A stretch of DNA of 64,000 nucleotides from Lachnospiraceae bacterium (GCA_017624855.1 JAGAMF010000007.1:1-64000); one strand, 5' to 3'. Positions 36,960 through 45,277 are shown, counted from the stretch's first letter. The notes: a model not told the origin generated them from the sequence alone. Translations and numbers: made by a program.

Positions 36960-37486
36960 TGCATATAAGCGGGGAAATTCTGGAGGAGGTCAGACTGTTT
37001 GCCAATTCTGTGGTGCTCGGAGCGGCTTTGACCTTCATCTATGACGGATGGCTGATTTTGCGCAAGGTTTTTAAACATAATATATTCTGGATATCCGCAG
37101 AAGATTTGTTGTTTTGGTTCGGAGCGGCTTTGACGGTTTTTATGTGCCTGCATGAGCAGACCCAAGGGGTCCTTCGATGGTTCGTGGTGGCGGGAGCCGG
37201 CATAGGAATGTTATTGTATAAAAACTCTGTCAGCCGATTTTATGTAAAGTACATTGGTGATTTGCTACTACATATTGTGGTTTACATAAAAAGATTAGCA
37301 TATTTTGTGTGCAAACCCGTAAAATGGCTCGAAAAGTGCGTAAAATCGGGCTTTTTGGCGGTAAATAGTGGCATAAAAAAAGTTACCATAATATTGAAAA
37401 ATACCTTGACGGCTTACATAAAATGGTTTACAATTGCGTTATGTAAACACAATGGAGAAGATGGTGATTTACATAACGATGAGTAA
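36959..37486 (+). CDS. yabQ: Spore cortex biosynthesis protein YabQ
   Basis: The 175-residue membrane protein has three or four hydrophobic segments (about residues 15-32, 42-62, 65-85) and a basic C-terminal part. Its overlap with yabP (TGATG) and the following divIC match the Bacillus yabPQ-divIC order. In Bacillus it is needed for the spore cortex. Confidence 0.85.
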   Translation: MHISGEILEEVRLFANSVVLGAALTFIYDGWLILRKVFKHNIFWISAEDLLFWFGAALTVFMCLHEQTQGVLRWFVVAGAGIGMLLYKNSVSRFYVKYIGDLLLHIVVYIKRLAYFVCKPVKWLEKCVKSGFLAVNSGIKKVTIILKNTLTAYIKWFTIALCKHNGEDGDLHNDE

Positions 37487-37506
37487 CTGTAGTGGGGGAT
37501 ACGCAA

Positions 37507-37818
37507 ATGGCAAGAAGGCGTAGAAAGGCTGCTTATCTGAAGAATAATCGCAATCGTACGGGTATGATTTTGGTTGGTTCGGTTCTTCTTTTGATTATGC
37601 TTGTGGTAGGTGTTCAGACCTATAACTTGAAACAGCAGCAGCGTGAATATCAGGAACAAGAAGAATATTACCGTGATTTGATTGCGCAGGAAGAAGAAAG
37701 AAGCCTTCAGATTGCGGAGTTCGAGAAGTATACCCACACAACGGCGTATATTGAGCAGATCGCAAAATCGAAATTAGGTCTTGTAAAGGACGGCGAAATC
37801 ATTTTCGTTGCGGAATAA
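37507..37818 (+). CDS. Septum formation initiator (DivIC/FtsB family)
   Basis: The 103-residue bitopic protein has a basic cytoplasmic N-terminus (ARRRRKAAYLKNNRNR), one TM helix (about residues 20-38), a coiled-coil (about 40-75) and the C-terminal motif IEQIAKSKLGLVKDGEIIFV, as in DivIC/FtsB of the divisome. It follows yabQ as in Bacillus. Confidence 0.9.
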   Translation: MARRRRKAAYLKNNRNRTGMILVGSVLLLIMLVVGVQTYNLKQQQREYQEQEEYYRDLIAQEEERSLQIAEFEKYTHTTAYIEQIAKSKLGLVKDGEIIFVAE

Positions 37819-37828
37819 AGTAAGTACA

Positions 37829-37858
37829 GCCCGGCATGATAAGTGCCGGGTTTTTTTA
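37829..37858 (+). terminator. Intrinsic terminator
   Basis: CCCGGCA/TGCCGGG stem followed by T7. It ends the yabP-yabQ-divIC unit. Confidence 0.88.
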
Positions 37859-38031
37859 TTGGGGGAGAAACATTCCTTTTGGCGGAATTGTTTTCTCTGC
37901 GGAAACATGATATAATTTGGCGCAGGACAGAATTAAAAATGTATTGATTCGGTGTAACAGAGTTTTTGTTTTATGTTAGTGTTAGTATAAAGAGAAAGGA
38001 TTAGGTACGCGGTTGCGTTACGGTTCTGATT

Positions 38032-39855
38032 ATGAAAAAAATAAATAAGACATATTTTTATATATTGGCAGGATTCCTGTGTATAATCTTATATTATTTA
38101 CCTTATTTTATTTTAGGGCAAAATGCATCATTCCGTATTACGGATTTTTTGGATGATGAGATTATACAGTATCTTTATAATGGAAAATATTTGTTTGCAT
38201 CTTCCGATACTATTGTAGAAGAATGGTTATCGGGCGCACCCCTGGCAACCATTCAGGCTCCTTGTTTTACCTTGATTTTATTCTTTAAGTTTTTGCCGTT
38301 TTTTGAAGCGGTAATGGCCAGTTGTATTTTTGGAACGGTTTTTGCTTTTTTGGGCATGTTTCTTCTCTGCGATAAGATTTTAAAAGGCGAGAAAAAATAT
38401 GTGACATTGATGACATCCGTATTGTTTTGCATTTTACCGTATTATCCGCCTTACGGCTTATCTTCCGTAGGCATTCCACTGGTTATTTGGGCATGTATTC
38501 GAATGTTTGAAATCGTGCAGGAAGACAAAAGTGTAAAATTCGGAAAACTATTTGTTAAATGCCTGCCTTACATCTTAGTATGTATCTTTTATGCCTTGTC
38601 GTCGTCTTTGATTTGGGCCGGATATTTTGTTGTGGGATTTATGGTGCTTGCCGGTATCATTATGTTGTGTAAAAAGAAAAAAACCGGTTGGTTTCTTCTT
38701 ATTACATCAATGTTTATGACACTTACCTACTGTTTTGTTTTTCGCGAAACACTGATTAGCGTATTGTTTGAAACCTTTGTTTCTCATCGCTCGGATCCCG
38801 ATAAGATTTACAGTGCATCGGATTTTTTAACTTCATTTATTGACATGTTTAAATACGGACAATACCACGCTCCCAGTTTACACACCTATATCATGGCGTT
38901 TTCACTTTTGATGGTTGTGGCCGGTCTGATATTTTATAAGAAGATGGATAAAACTACAAAACATAGAATTATGCTGGCAACAACGGTATGGGCAAGCTTG
39001 TTGTTTATTGCGCTTTTTCACGGATTTTATGTTTGCGAAATAGGATTGGAAGTACGTAAATACCTGGGGCCTTTGGAAAGTTTTCAGTTAAATCGAATTT
39101 ATTGGTTAAATCCTACTCTTTGGTATTTGGAACTTGCCTTATCCGTTATGATATTGTTTGCAATTGTTGAATTCCTTGCTAATTGGTTACTTAAATTTAT
39201 TAACAGTAAAAAGGAAAACATTACCGAAAAAACCAAAAAAGTATTGATGCAGGTTTTTCGTGTGGGATTTGTGGTAGCGTTTGGTCTGTTTTTTGCAAAC
39301 TATATTATTCATCATATATGCAGCGTGGAATATTATACTAATGTTCAGCGCGTTTTTGGAAAAGAGACCGGGCATTGGACATATCACGAATTTTATGATC
39401 ATGAATTATTTGATGAAATCGAAACTTATATCGGAATGGACCAAAGTGAATATCGCATCGGTTGCGTAGGATTTGTACCGGCTATTGCTCAGGCAAACGG
39501 ATTTTATACGGTGGATGCTTATTCGACAAACTATCCTTTGGATTATAAGTATAAGTTCCGAACCGTAATTGAAAAGGAACTGGATAAAAGTGCCACTCTA
39601 ACAAGTTATTATGATCATTGGGGCAGCCGTTGCTATATTTTCTCCGCTGAGTTGGAGACGAAATTCCAAACCGGAAAAGACGAAAATATTGTGTTGGAAA
39701 ATTTTGAAATCAATACAGAGGCTTTAAAAGATTTAGGTTGCGACTATATCTTTTCCGCAGTAAAAATCGGAAATGCCGAGGAGATTCATTTGACGCTTTT
39801 GGATGTGTTTACCACAGAAAGCAGTAAAATCGAAATTTATGTATACGAACTTTAA
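38032..39855 (+). CDS. Large polytopic membrane protein (DUF6044-like)
   Basis: The 607-residue protein has about 10-12 TM helices (from residue 8 to about 430) and a soluble C-terminal domain (about 440-607). The first loop has ITDFLDDEIIQYLYNGKYL, with an Asp pair soon after TM1 as in GT-C glycosyltransferase-like membrane proteins. I place it near the DUF6044 family, function unknown. AT-rich sequence, single gene, followed by a strong terminator. Confidence 0.75.
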   Translation: MKKINKTYFYILAGFLCIILYYLPYFILGQNASFRITDFLDDEIIQYLYNGKYLFASSDTIVEEWLSGAPLATIQAPCFTLILFFKFLPFFEAVMASCIFGTVFAFLGMFLLCDKILKGEKKYVTLMTSVLFCILPYYPPYGLSSVGIPLVIWACIRMFEIVQEDKSVKFGKLFVKCLPYILVCIFYALSSSLIWAGYFVVGFMVLAGIIMLCKKKKTGWFLLITSMFMTLTYCFVFRETLISVLFETFVSHRSDPDKIYSASDFLTSFIDMFKYGQYHAPSLHTYIMAFSLLMVVAGLIFYKKMDKTTKHRIMLATTVWASLLFIALFHGFYVCEIGLEVRKYLGPLESFQLNRIYWLNPTLWYLELALSVMILFAIVEFLANWLLKFINSKKENITEKTKKVLMQVFRVGFVVAFGLFFANYIIHHICSVEYYTNVQRVFGKETGHWTYHEFYDHELFDEIETYIGMDQSEYRIGCVGFVPAIAQANGFYTVDAYSTNYPLDYKYKFRTVIEKELDKSATLTSYYDHWGSRCYIFSAELETKFQTGKDENIVLENFEINTEALKDLGCDYIFSAVKIGNAEEIHLTLLDVFTTESSKIEIYVYEL

Positions 39856-39860
39856 TTAAG

Positions 39861-39920
39861 ATATTGCTTATTCTCATTTTATATTTTTATGTGAATTCGA
39901 GAATGAGCAATATTTTTTTA
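39861..39920 (+). terminator. Intrinsic terminator
   Basis: A 15-bp perfect stem ATATTGCTTATTCTC/GAGAATGAGCAATAT with a 23-nt loop, then T7. Confidence 0.85.
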
Positions 39921-39985
39921 TGGAAAAGAATGTGTGGCTTTTTCGCCCAATTATAGACCGGTTTTTACTTGGAAAGAAAAAACAG

Positions 39986-40014
39986 TTGATTTTTAGATAA
40001 AAATAAGCTAAGCT
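39986..40014 (+). promoter_or_regulatory. Promoter of the Y-family polymerase gene
   Basis: TTGATT at 39986-39991, 17-bp spacer, TAAGCT at 40009-40014. The -10 is poor, as often seen in regulated promoters; the LexA box begins 6 bp downstream. Confidence 0.45.
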
Positions 40015-40020
40015 AAATGC

Positions 40021-40034
40021 AGAACATATGTTCT
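40021..40034. promoter_or_regulatory. LexA (SOS) operator
   Basis: AGAACATATGTTCT is a perfect 14-bp palindrome containing GAACATATGTTC, which matches the Gram-positive LexA/DinR consensus (CGAAC-N4-GTTCG type). It lies 27 bp before the polymerase start codon and just after the promoter, so LexA binding would block transcription until DNA damage. Confidence 0.85.
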
Positions 40035-40060
40035 TGAACTGCAAGGAGGAGGGCGTACCG

Positions 40061-41335
40061 ATGTGTGAAAACCGAAGCTACATGTGCATTGATTTAAAGA
40101 CATTCTATGCTTCGGTAGAGTGTGTGGACAGAGGGCTGAACCCCATGACCACCAACCTGATCGTGGCGGACAAAGAGCGTTCGGATAAAACCATCTGCCT
40201 TGCGGTTTCCCCCGCTATGAAAGCCTTGGGTGTGCGAAACCGATGCCGTGTTTTTGAGATTCCCAAGCACATCGAATACATTACTGCGCCGCCCCGTATG
40301 AAGAAGTATATAGAGGTGTCTGCGGACATCTATGAGATCTATTTGAAGTATATTTCCAAGGATGACATCCATGTGTACTCCATTGATGAGGTTTTTATGG
40401 ATGTGACGGACTATCTGTCCATGTACCGAATGAGCGCCAGGGAATTGGGCGTTACCATTATGAATGATGTATTTGAACAGACCGGAATTCTTGCCACCTG
40501 TGGTATCGGCACTAATCTTTACTTGGCCAAGATTGCTTTGGATATTACGGCGAAGCATTCGGAGGATCGAATCGGCGAATTGACGGAAGAGACATATTGT
40601 GAAACCTTATGGAAGCACAGGCCCCTGACGGATTTTTGGCGGGTGGGCCCCGGTATTGCCAAGCGTTTGGAGAGGTACGGCATCTACACTATGGAAGATG
40701 TGGCCCATGCGGACGAAGAGATTCTTTATCATGATTTGGGTGTGGATGCGGAGCTTTTAATCGATCATGCATGGGGTCGGGAGCCGGTCACCATGGAGGA
40801 TATCAAGAATTACACATCCAGAACCCGTTGTCTTACCAGCGGTCAGGTATTGATGCGTGATTACGAGCACGAGGAAGGCAAATTAATCGTAAAAGAAATG
40901 ATGGACTTATTATGCCTTGATATGGTGGAGAAAGGGCTGGTAACAGGCTCTATAACCCTGCATATGGGTTATTCCAACGAATTAAAAGTGCCGCCGGTTC
41001 ACGGAACCGTATCTTTTACATCGGCAACCAATTCGGCAAGGACAATTTTGCCCCGGATCGAAGATTTATATGACCGGTTAAAAAATCCGTCCATGCCCAT
41101 TCGCAGGGTAAATATCTGCTGTAATCGTGTGGTGGAGGAAGGCTATCGGCAATATGACTTGTTTTCGGATCCCGTGGAGTTGGAGCGGGAGCATAAGATG
41201 CAGGAGGCGGTAATCGGCATTAAGCGAAAGTTTGGCAAGAATGCAATTTTAAAAGGAATGAATTTAGAAGAAGGTGCCATGACCCGGGAGAGAAATCTTC
41301 AGATTGGCGGCCACAGAAGCGGAGAAGAATCATGA
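40061..41335 (+). CDS. Y-family DNA polymerase (DinB/UmuC-like)
   Basis: The 424-residue translesion polymerase has MCIDLKTFYASVECVDRGLNP (catalytic Asp near residue 9, steric gate FYAS), YSIDEVFMDV with the D-E pair (about 107), GIGTNLYLAKIALD and the HhH region WRVGPGIAKRLERYGI. C-terminal little-finger domain present. Members of this UvrX/ImuB-like subgroup often pair with YolD proteins, as here. AAGGAGGAGG fixes ATG 40061. Controlled by the LexA box upstream. Confidence 0.92.
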   Translation: MCENRSYMCIDLKTFYASVECVDRGLNPMTTNLIVADKERSDKTICLAVSPAMKALGVRNRCRVFEIPKHIEYITAPPRMKKYIEVSADIYEIYLKYISKDDIHVYSIDEVFMDVTDYLSMYRMSARELGVTIMNDVFEQTGILATCGIGTNLYLAKIALDITAKHSEDRIGELTEETYCETLWKHRPLTDFWRVGPGIAKRLERYGIYTMEDVAHADEEILYHDLGVDAELLIDHAWGREPVTMEDIKNYTSRTRCLTSGQVLMRDYEHEEGKLIVKEMMDLLCLDMVEKGLVTGSITLHMGYSNELKVPPVHGTVSFTSATNSARTILPRIEDLYDRLKNPSMPIRRVNICCNRVVEEGYRQYDLFSDPVELEREHKMQEAVIGIKRKFGKNAILKGMNLEEGAMTRERNLQIGGHRSGEES

Positions 41336-41523
41336 CTGAGAGACCGAAAATGAGCAGAGAGGAGAGGGCGAAGCAGTTTATGCCTTTTGCAGCCCTGAAA
41401 GGGTATGAAGAGGCATTACGCGAGAAAGAGCGCGAGGTTGCGGAGCGGGAAAAGAAAGAGCAGTTAAGTGACGAAGAAGTATCTTATTGCTTTGGAGACT
41501 TTTTTAATGTAAAATCACAATAG
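41332..41523 (+). CDS. YolD-like small protein
   Basis: The 63-residue charged protein has RAKQFMPFAALKGYEEALREKE, the typical start of small proteins encoded next to Y-family polymerases (YolD-like). Its ATG overlaps the polymerase stop (ATGA), so it is translationally coupled and SOS-controlled. Probably a regulator or partner of the polymerase. Confidence 0.78.
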   Translation: MTERPKMSREERAKQFMPFAALKGYEEALREKEREVAEREKKEQLSDEEVSYCFGDFFNVKSQ

Positions 41524-41554
41524 AATTTGTGTAATTGCGCGGGGGAAAAGTAAA

Positions 41555-42064
41555 ATGCAAAAACCGGCTAAAATTTTATTGTGGATTTCATTGGGAATGG
41601 GGCTTTTATACGCGATTGCAGCGTTTATTGCCATGATACTTGCCAATACTTTAAATACTTTCGGAAAAGCAGAAGGCTCGGCGTATTTGGCATTGATTGT
41701 GATATATGTAGTCAATGTGGGAGTGCCTTTCTTGGTAAAGATTCTTTTTGCCGTGGTCATCTTTTTTGGCTTAAAAGGCAAAAGCGAGAATATTATCATG
41801 GAGATACTTGCCATTATTTCGTTTTCCGGTATTTTTTCGTTGCTGTCCGGAATCGTTAACAGTCTCGCAAGCAATTTCATAGCAATGACCGGCGGTTCAG
41901 AAGCACTTATAACATTTAGCTATATGAATACAGGTATGGCATGGGTAGGGTTCCTGTGCAGTATATCCACGGCACTCTTTATTGTGGCGGCATCCTTTTC
42001 CATTGCTTATAAAAAAATTGAGCTTGCAGACCTTCGTCGGATTTTAGAAGAGGAAGACATATAA
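41555..42064 (+). CDS. Hypothetical four-TM membrane protein
   Basis: The 169-residue protein has four hydrophobic segments (about residues 8-30, 43-68, 75-100, 125-150) and a short charged tail. No recognised family. Ribosome site GCGGGGGA. Last chromosomal gene before the tRNA-Pro that hosts the integrated element. Confidence 0.7.
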   Translation: MQKPAKILLWISLGMGLLYAIAAFIAMILANTLNTFGKAEGSAYLALIVIYVVNVGVPFLVKILFAVVIFFGLKGKSENIIMEILAIISFSGIFSLLSGIVNSLASNFIAMTGGSEALITFSYMNTGMAWVGFLCSISTALFIVAASFSIAYKKIELADLRRILEEEDI

Positions 42065-42133
42065 AATTGTTTGACATCAAACTTAAAATAATGTATCATA
42101 TTCAGAGGTTGCAAGCGCAACCCTGAATATTGA

Positions 42134-42207
42134 CGATGCGTGGCTCAGCTTGGTAGAGCGCTGCGTTCGGGACGCAGAGGTCGCAGGTTCAAATCCTGTC
42201 GCATCGA
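42134..42207 (+). tRNA. tRNA-Pro (anticodon CGG), integration target
   Basis: Acceptor CGATGCG pairs with CGCATCG. The anticodon loop TTCGGGA gives CGG, and the T-loop is TTCAAAT. The 3' half from 42162 is the left copy of the att repeat, so the end of the gene is supplied by the integrated element and the tRNA stays functional. Confidence 0.95.
42162..42200 (+). repeat. attL core, 39-bp direct repeat
   Basis: Runs from the 5' side of the anticodon stem to the 3' end of the T-stem of tRNA-Pro and is identical to 59706-59744. Similarity continues a further 9 bp with two mismatches. Confidence 0.92.
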
Positions 42208-42214
42208 TGAAAAG

Positions 42215-42242
42215 AGAACTCTCAATTTGAGGGTTCTTTTTT
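42215..42242 (+). terminator. Intrinsic terminator after tRNA-Pro
   Basis: AGAACTCTCAA/TTGAGGGTTCT stem (one G-T-type mismatch) followed by T6. It lies on the element side of attL, so the element supplies the terminator of the tRNA transcript. Confidence 0.8.
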
Positions 42243-42337
42243 GTTGCTAAATGCAGTGTTTTCGGGGCTTGCAAGAGATTGCAAAGATTGTGTTCTAGTG
42301 TTGAGTCGGTTGTGCGATGGAAGTAGTTAAAAAGTGC

Positions 42338-42358
42338 AGTTCTAACCGAGTTCTAACC
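42338..42358 (+). repeat. Left pair of putative integrase arm sites
   Basis: AGTTCTAACC occurs at 42338-42347 and again at 42349-42358, phased by 11 bp. The same pair appears near the right end at 59574-59592. About 140 bp inside attL, as expected for arm-type sites. An inverted partner TTAAAAAGTG (42327-42336) matches CACTTTTTAA at 59599-59608. Confidence 0.6.
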
Positions 42359-42415
42359 ATTTTTCTAAAATTTGCAGTTACATTAAAGAAATTTAAATGT
42401 CTAAAATGGAAAGAG

Positions 42416-42437
42416 TAAGTCTATCTAGGTAGACTTA
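42416..42437. repeat. Palindrome TAAGTCTA-N6-TAGACTTA
   Basis: A 22-bp near-perfect palindrome (20 of 22). Its left part, extended to 42413-42431, is identical over 19 bp to 46015-46033. The rest of 42243-42505 shows no gene. Confidence 0.55.
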
Positions 42438-42492
42438 TTATAAGGGGAATAAACGAGAAGTTTATTGACGAAAATAATAATTTTTAATATAA

Positions 42493-42512
42493 TTGCAATA
42501 TATAGATTGCAA
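42493..42512. promoter_or_regulatory. Operator 1: TTGCAA-N8-TTGCAA
   Basis: A 20-bp near-palindrome, 19 of 20 identical to operator 2 at 44080-44099. It lies next to a TATAAT box (42514-42519). Probably bound by the small XRE repressor at 43775-44011. Confidence 0.6.
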
Positions 42513-42808
42513 TTATAATCAATCCAGAAATTACGGATTGCGTAAATAAAAATTATGGACACCGTGAAAATGTATGTGTACTGTATAATGGAAATCCATT
42601 TATAGCCGACGGTGGCGAAGATAAACCGAATACTCTGTATTTAAACATTACAGATTTCTTACTTGCCATAGATAAGTATAAAGATATGGATAAGGTAATG
42701 GAAGTTTTAACCAAAGATTTACCCTTGTTAAAGCCTAACGAAAATGGGGATATTATTTTCCCTAGTGAAGTACAGGCTTGTATTGAACAAGTGGAAATAG
42801 ATTTATAA
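42506..42808 (+). pseudogene. 5'-truncated gene remnant
   Basis: An open frame of 100 codons follows a TAG at 42503 and ends at TAA 42806-42808 but has no ATG, GTG or TTG before codon 59. The encoded sequence (ENVCVLYNGNPFIADGGEDKPN, LPLLKPNENGDIIFPSEVQ in parts) looks genuinely coding. A competing ATG frame (about 42554) stops after 16 codons. Most likely a gene that lost its start by a small deletion or frameshift. Family not recognised. Confidence 0.45.
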
Positions 42809-42872
42809 AAAAAAGAAAGGAAGAAAGTGACGCTCTTGCGAGTGAATACGAGAAAGAAAGGAAGAATTTAAT

Positions 42873-43289
42873 ATGAAAGAAAACGGTTGGGTATGTGAAA
42901 CTTTTGAAGAATTTAAACAGTATTATAAATGCCCTAAAAAATTTATTGAAGAAGAAGGCGAACAATGGGCTGATGAATGGTTACGCTATGAATGGGACAC
43001 AAATCACGATAAGTTAGTGGTTATGGGAAATACTGTATTTCCGTATGCTGATAAGCGTTATTTACAGTTTCGTTCTTATTGTGTGGAACACATAGGCGAC
43101 GACCACTTCTCTTATATTTTTAGGGGCAATTTTAATATGACTGATGATGATAAAAAATCTCTTGTAGAACAGATTAACAGTTTACCCGACGAAATTTATG
43201 ATTTGTTACAGGACATTGGCGATTACTATGACTTTAATCGGGAATTTGTAGAAGGAACTTATGAAATTCCGCAACTTGCAAGAAACTAA
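42873..43289 (+). CDS. Hypothetical protein
   Basis: The 138-residue acidic protein is rich in Tyr, Asp and Glu (ADEWLRYEWDTNHDKLVVMGNT), with no signal peptide or TM and no recognised family. AAGGAAG upstream of the ATG. It lies between the gene remnant and a small coiled-coil gene at the left end of the element. Confidence 0.7.
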   Translation: MKENGWVCETFEEFKQYYKCPKKFIEEEGEQWADEWLRYEWDTNHDKLVVMGNTVFPYADKRYLQFRSYCVEHIGDDHFSYIFRGNFNMTDDDKKSLVEQINSLPDEIYDLLQDIGDYYDFNREFVEGTYEIPQLARN

Positions 43290-43433
43290 ACGCAAAATGG
43301 AAGCCTTGAAATAAGGCTTTCATTTTATGTCTTGTTTAATGCAGAATTTTGTAACGGTTTTATTATTATTTTGTTATATAATAATTATATTATATAAATA
43401 TAAAATTATTTTTTATAAGAAAGGAAAAATGTT

Positions 43434-43739
43434 ATGGCAACAAACACAAACACAGGAACGAATGATGATAAGAAAAACTTATGGCAGGCTTTAAAGGAAC
43501 TTATCGAAGCCTTCCGTAAATTGATTGAGAACAAAGGTAAGATACCCGTTTTGGAACGGGAAATCAGCAATTTGCAACAGACCGTTGAAGATATGAGTTG
43601 GGTTAGCGTAGCCAACTACGACCAACTTGAAGCGTTGACAGAAAAGATTGATGTAATCAGCAAGAAGTTGGCTGTTGCAAATAAGGACTGCATGAAGCAC
43701 TCGATATACATAATAAAACAATATAATCACACAATATAA
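43434..43739 (+). CDS. Hypothetical small helical protein
   Basis: The 101-residue protein has a Thr/Asn-rich N-terminus and then two amphipathic helices (residues about 15-55, 62-85) with coiled-coil character. GAAAGG ribosome site. It converges with the XRE gene across a shared terminator. Function unknown. Confidence 0.65.
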   Translation: MATNTNTGTNDDKKNLWQALKELIEAFRKLIENKGKIPVLEREISNLQQTVEDMSWVSVANYDQLEALTEKIDVISKKLAVANKDCMKHSIYIIKQYNHTI

Positions 43740-43776
43740 AACCACTGCCTAGATTTTATGGCAGTGGTTTGTTTTT
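43740..43776. terminator. Terminator between convergent genes
   Basis: AACCACTGCC/GGCAGTGGTT 10-bp stem with a 10-nt loop, then TTTGTTTTT. Ends the 43434 gene and overlaps the 3' end of the minus-strand regulator. Confidence 0.8.
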
Positions 43777-44011
43777 ATACATCCAGAAAGAAATCGTTGT
43801 ATTCGCAATGAAAGAGTTCTTTCAAAGTTTTTAATTCAGATATCCGGATATTATAGGTTCCGCATTCGATTTGAGAATAGGCACTACGAGATAATTCGCT
43901 ACCATTTAATTGTAGATGGGCGACAACTTGTTCTTGGGTGTATCCGGCATTCTGTCGAAGTAAACGAATGGTATTTCCGATTGAGATATCTTGCTTTATT
44001 TTTTGTGACAT
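43775..44011 (-). CDS. XRE family helix-turn-helix repressor
   Basis: The 78-residue protein is a single Cro/CI-type HTH domain: IRLLRQNAGYTQEQVVAHLQLNGSELSRSAYSQIECG in the family pattern, with the recognition helix near residues 38-48. AAGGGGAT ribosome site. Three copies of a TTGCAA-type operator lie at 44038, 44080 and 42493; the nearest covers a TATACA box suitable as its own -10, so autorepression is likely. Confidence 0.88.
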   Translation of the reverse strand: MSQKIKQDISIGNTIRLLRQNAGYTQEQVVAHLQLNGSELSRSAYSQIECGTYNIRISELKTLKELFHCEYNDFFLDV

Positions 44012-44037
44012 GTTTTATCCCCTTTGCAACAAATAAA

Positions 44038-44057
44038 TTGCATTGTATAGATTGATT
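44038..44057. promoter_or_regulatory. Operator 3 (degenerate) at the XRE promoter
   Basis: Matches operator 1 at 15 of 20 positions (TTGCA..TATAGATTG shared). On the minus strand it contains TATACA, the probable -10 of the XRE gene, 27 bp from its start codon. Confidence 0.5.
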
Positions 44058-44079
44058 TTAGTGATTTTAATAGGCATAA

Positions 44080-44099
44080 TTGCAATATATAAATTGCAA
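44080..44099. promoter_or_regulatory. Operator 2: TTGCAA-N8-TTGCAA
   Basis: 19 of 20 identical to operator 1. It lies in the divergent region between the XRE repressor and the short open frame at 44128. Confidence 0.6.
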
Positions 44100-44127
44100 C
44101 AGAATTTAAGAAAAAAGGGGTTAAAAT

Positions 44128-44175
44128 ATGACAAAAGATGAAAAATTAGATGCACAGTGGTCTTATTTATTCTGA
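44128..44175 (+). other. 15-codon open frame with a strong ribosome site
   Basis: MTKDEKLDAQWSYLF preceded by AAAAAAGGGG at good spacing, directly downstream of operator 2. It may be a leader peptide or the first codons of a gene now truncated. No continuation in other frames was recognised. Confidence 0.35.
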
Positions 44176-44269
44176 CTTGCAAGATACTAAGTCATACTAG
44201 AAGAAATTAGCAAGAATAGGACTCTGACTTATTAGACTGACTAGATTTTGCAAAAATACTGTAAAAACA

Positions 44270-44299
44270 TTGACAAGCAAGTCAGGCTTGCTATATAGT
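44270..44299 (+). promoter_or_regulatory. Promoter with internal palindromic operator for the 44324 gene
   Basis: TTGACA at 44270-44275 and TATAGT at 44294-44299 (18-bp spacer). The spacer is filled by AGCAAG-TCAGG-CTTGCT (44276-44292), a 17-bp inverted repeat ideally placed to block RNA polymerase. Confidence 0.7.
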
Positions 44300-44323
44300 C
44301 ACATTAAACAGGAGGTAAAAGAG

Positions 44324-45277
44324 ATGTCAGCAAAAATAAATAATGCCGAAGCGAAGAAAAATTTTGCCCATGAACTTAACCAAAAATTGAGACGATATGA
44401 TATGTCCGAGTCAAAACTGGCACGAGAAATCAATGTAGCGCAGAAATCAATTAACCGATATTGTAATGCACAGACTTTACCGAGTGAGGATGTGCAGAAG
44501 AAGATAAGAGTATATTTTAATACATTGGAGTTGCAGGAATTGCCTCCGGGAGAAAGACCCATGACGGTGAAAGAAATTGAGGAAATGGAGGAGTACTTCC
44601 GTTGTGAACAAGTGGATGAGTCAGGGGATGATTATTATGAATATTGTATGAAGTGTGGAAGTAAAGTAGCGAATAATCTGGAATACTATAAGCCTGAGGC
44701 ACAGAAATATATTCTAAAATACTTCGATATTTTTCAGTATATGGGTCTTGATGAGATGACATTTATTGAACGTATGCGTAAACTTCCAGAGAGAGAAGAA
44801 GAAATGATAAGAGGTATGATGGAACAAGTGCCGGTTACTATTGAGATGTTTCTTATGGATATAGATGAGGTTTATGCGTCGAGAACCGAATATGAGACTA
44901 TGAAGCGTTATGAAAAACGTCTGCGTTGTATTGACGAAGAGATTAGTGATTTTTTTGCTACTGTTGATCAAAAAACCGGTAAGCCCATAAAAAAGTTGAG
45001 CAAAGAAAACATTGACAAATTTATGGAAGAATGTGACACCTGTTTTTATGCATCCGGCGAGGCTGTGCGAAGTGATTTTTTTGATATTGTTAATAAAACA
45101 ATAGACTATCGCTATACGGATTGGTACTATTTGTTCCTGTTATCCCGTACACGTTTGGCAGACAGAGCAGATTGGCCATGCAAACAATATCATCTGGAAG
45201 ATTTTCCGGAAAAAGCGATGGGCTCGCGCGAGTTTATGTTGTGGGAAAAACTGAATTGGTATTGTAGAAGAGTATAA
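44324..45277 (+). CDS. HTH-containing protein of unknown role
   Basis: The 317-residue protein has an N-terminal XRE-type HTH (MSESKLAREINVAQKSINRYCN, about residues 26-47), a CMKCG half zinc-finger near 108 and a long charged helical C-terminus. It could be the regulator that binds the inverted repeat in its own promoter. The ATG at 44324 follows an AGGAGG. First of three closely spaced genes (to 46020). Family not recognised. Confidence 0.72.
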   Translation: MSAKINNAEAKKNFAHELNQKLRRYDMSESKLAREINVAQKSINRYCNAQTLPSEDVQKKIRVYFNTLELQELPPGERPMTVKEIEEMEEYFRCEQVDESGDDYYEYCMKCGSKVANNLEYYKPEAQKYILKYFDIFQYMGLDEMTFIERMRKLPEREEEMIRGMMEQVPVTIEMFLMDIDEVYASRTEYETMKRYEKRLRCIDEEISDFFATVDQKTGKPIKKLSKENIDKFMEECDTCFYASGEAVRSDFFDIVNKTIDYRYTDWYYLFLLSRTRLADRADWPCKQYHLEDFPEKAMGSREFMLWEKLNWYCRRV

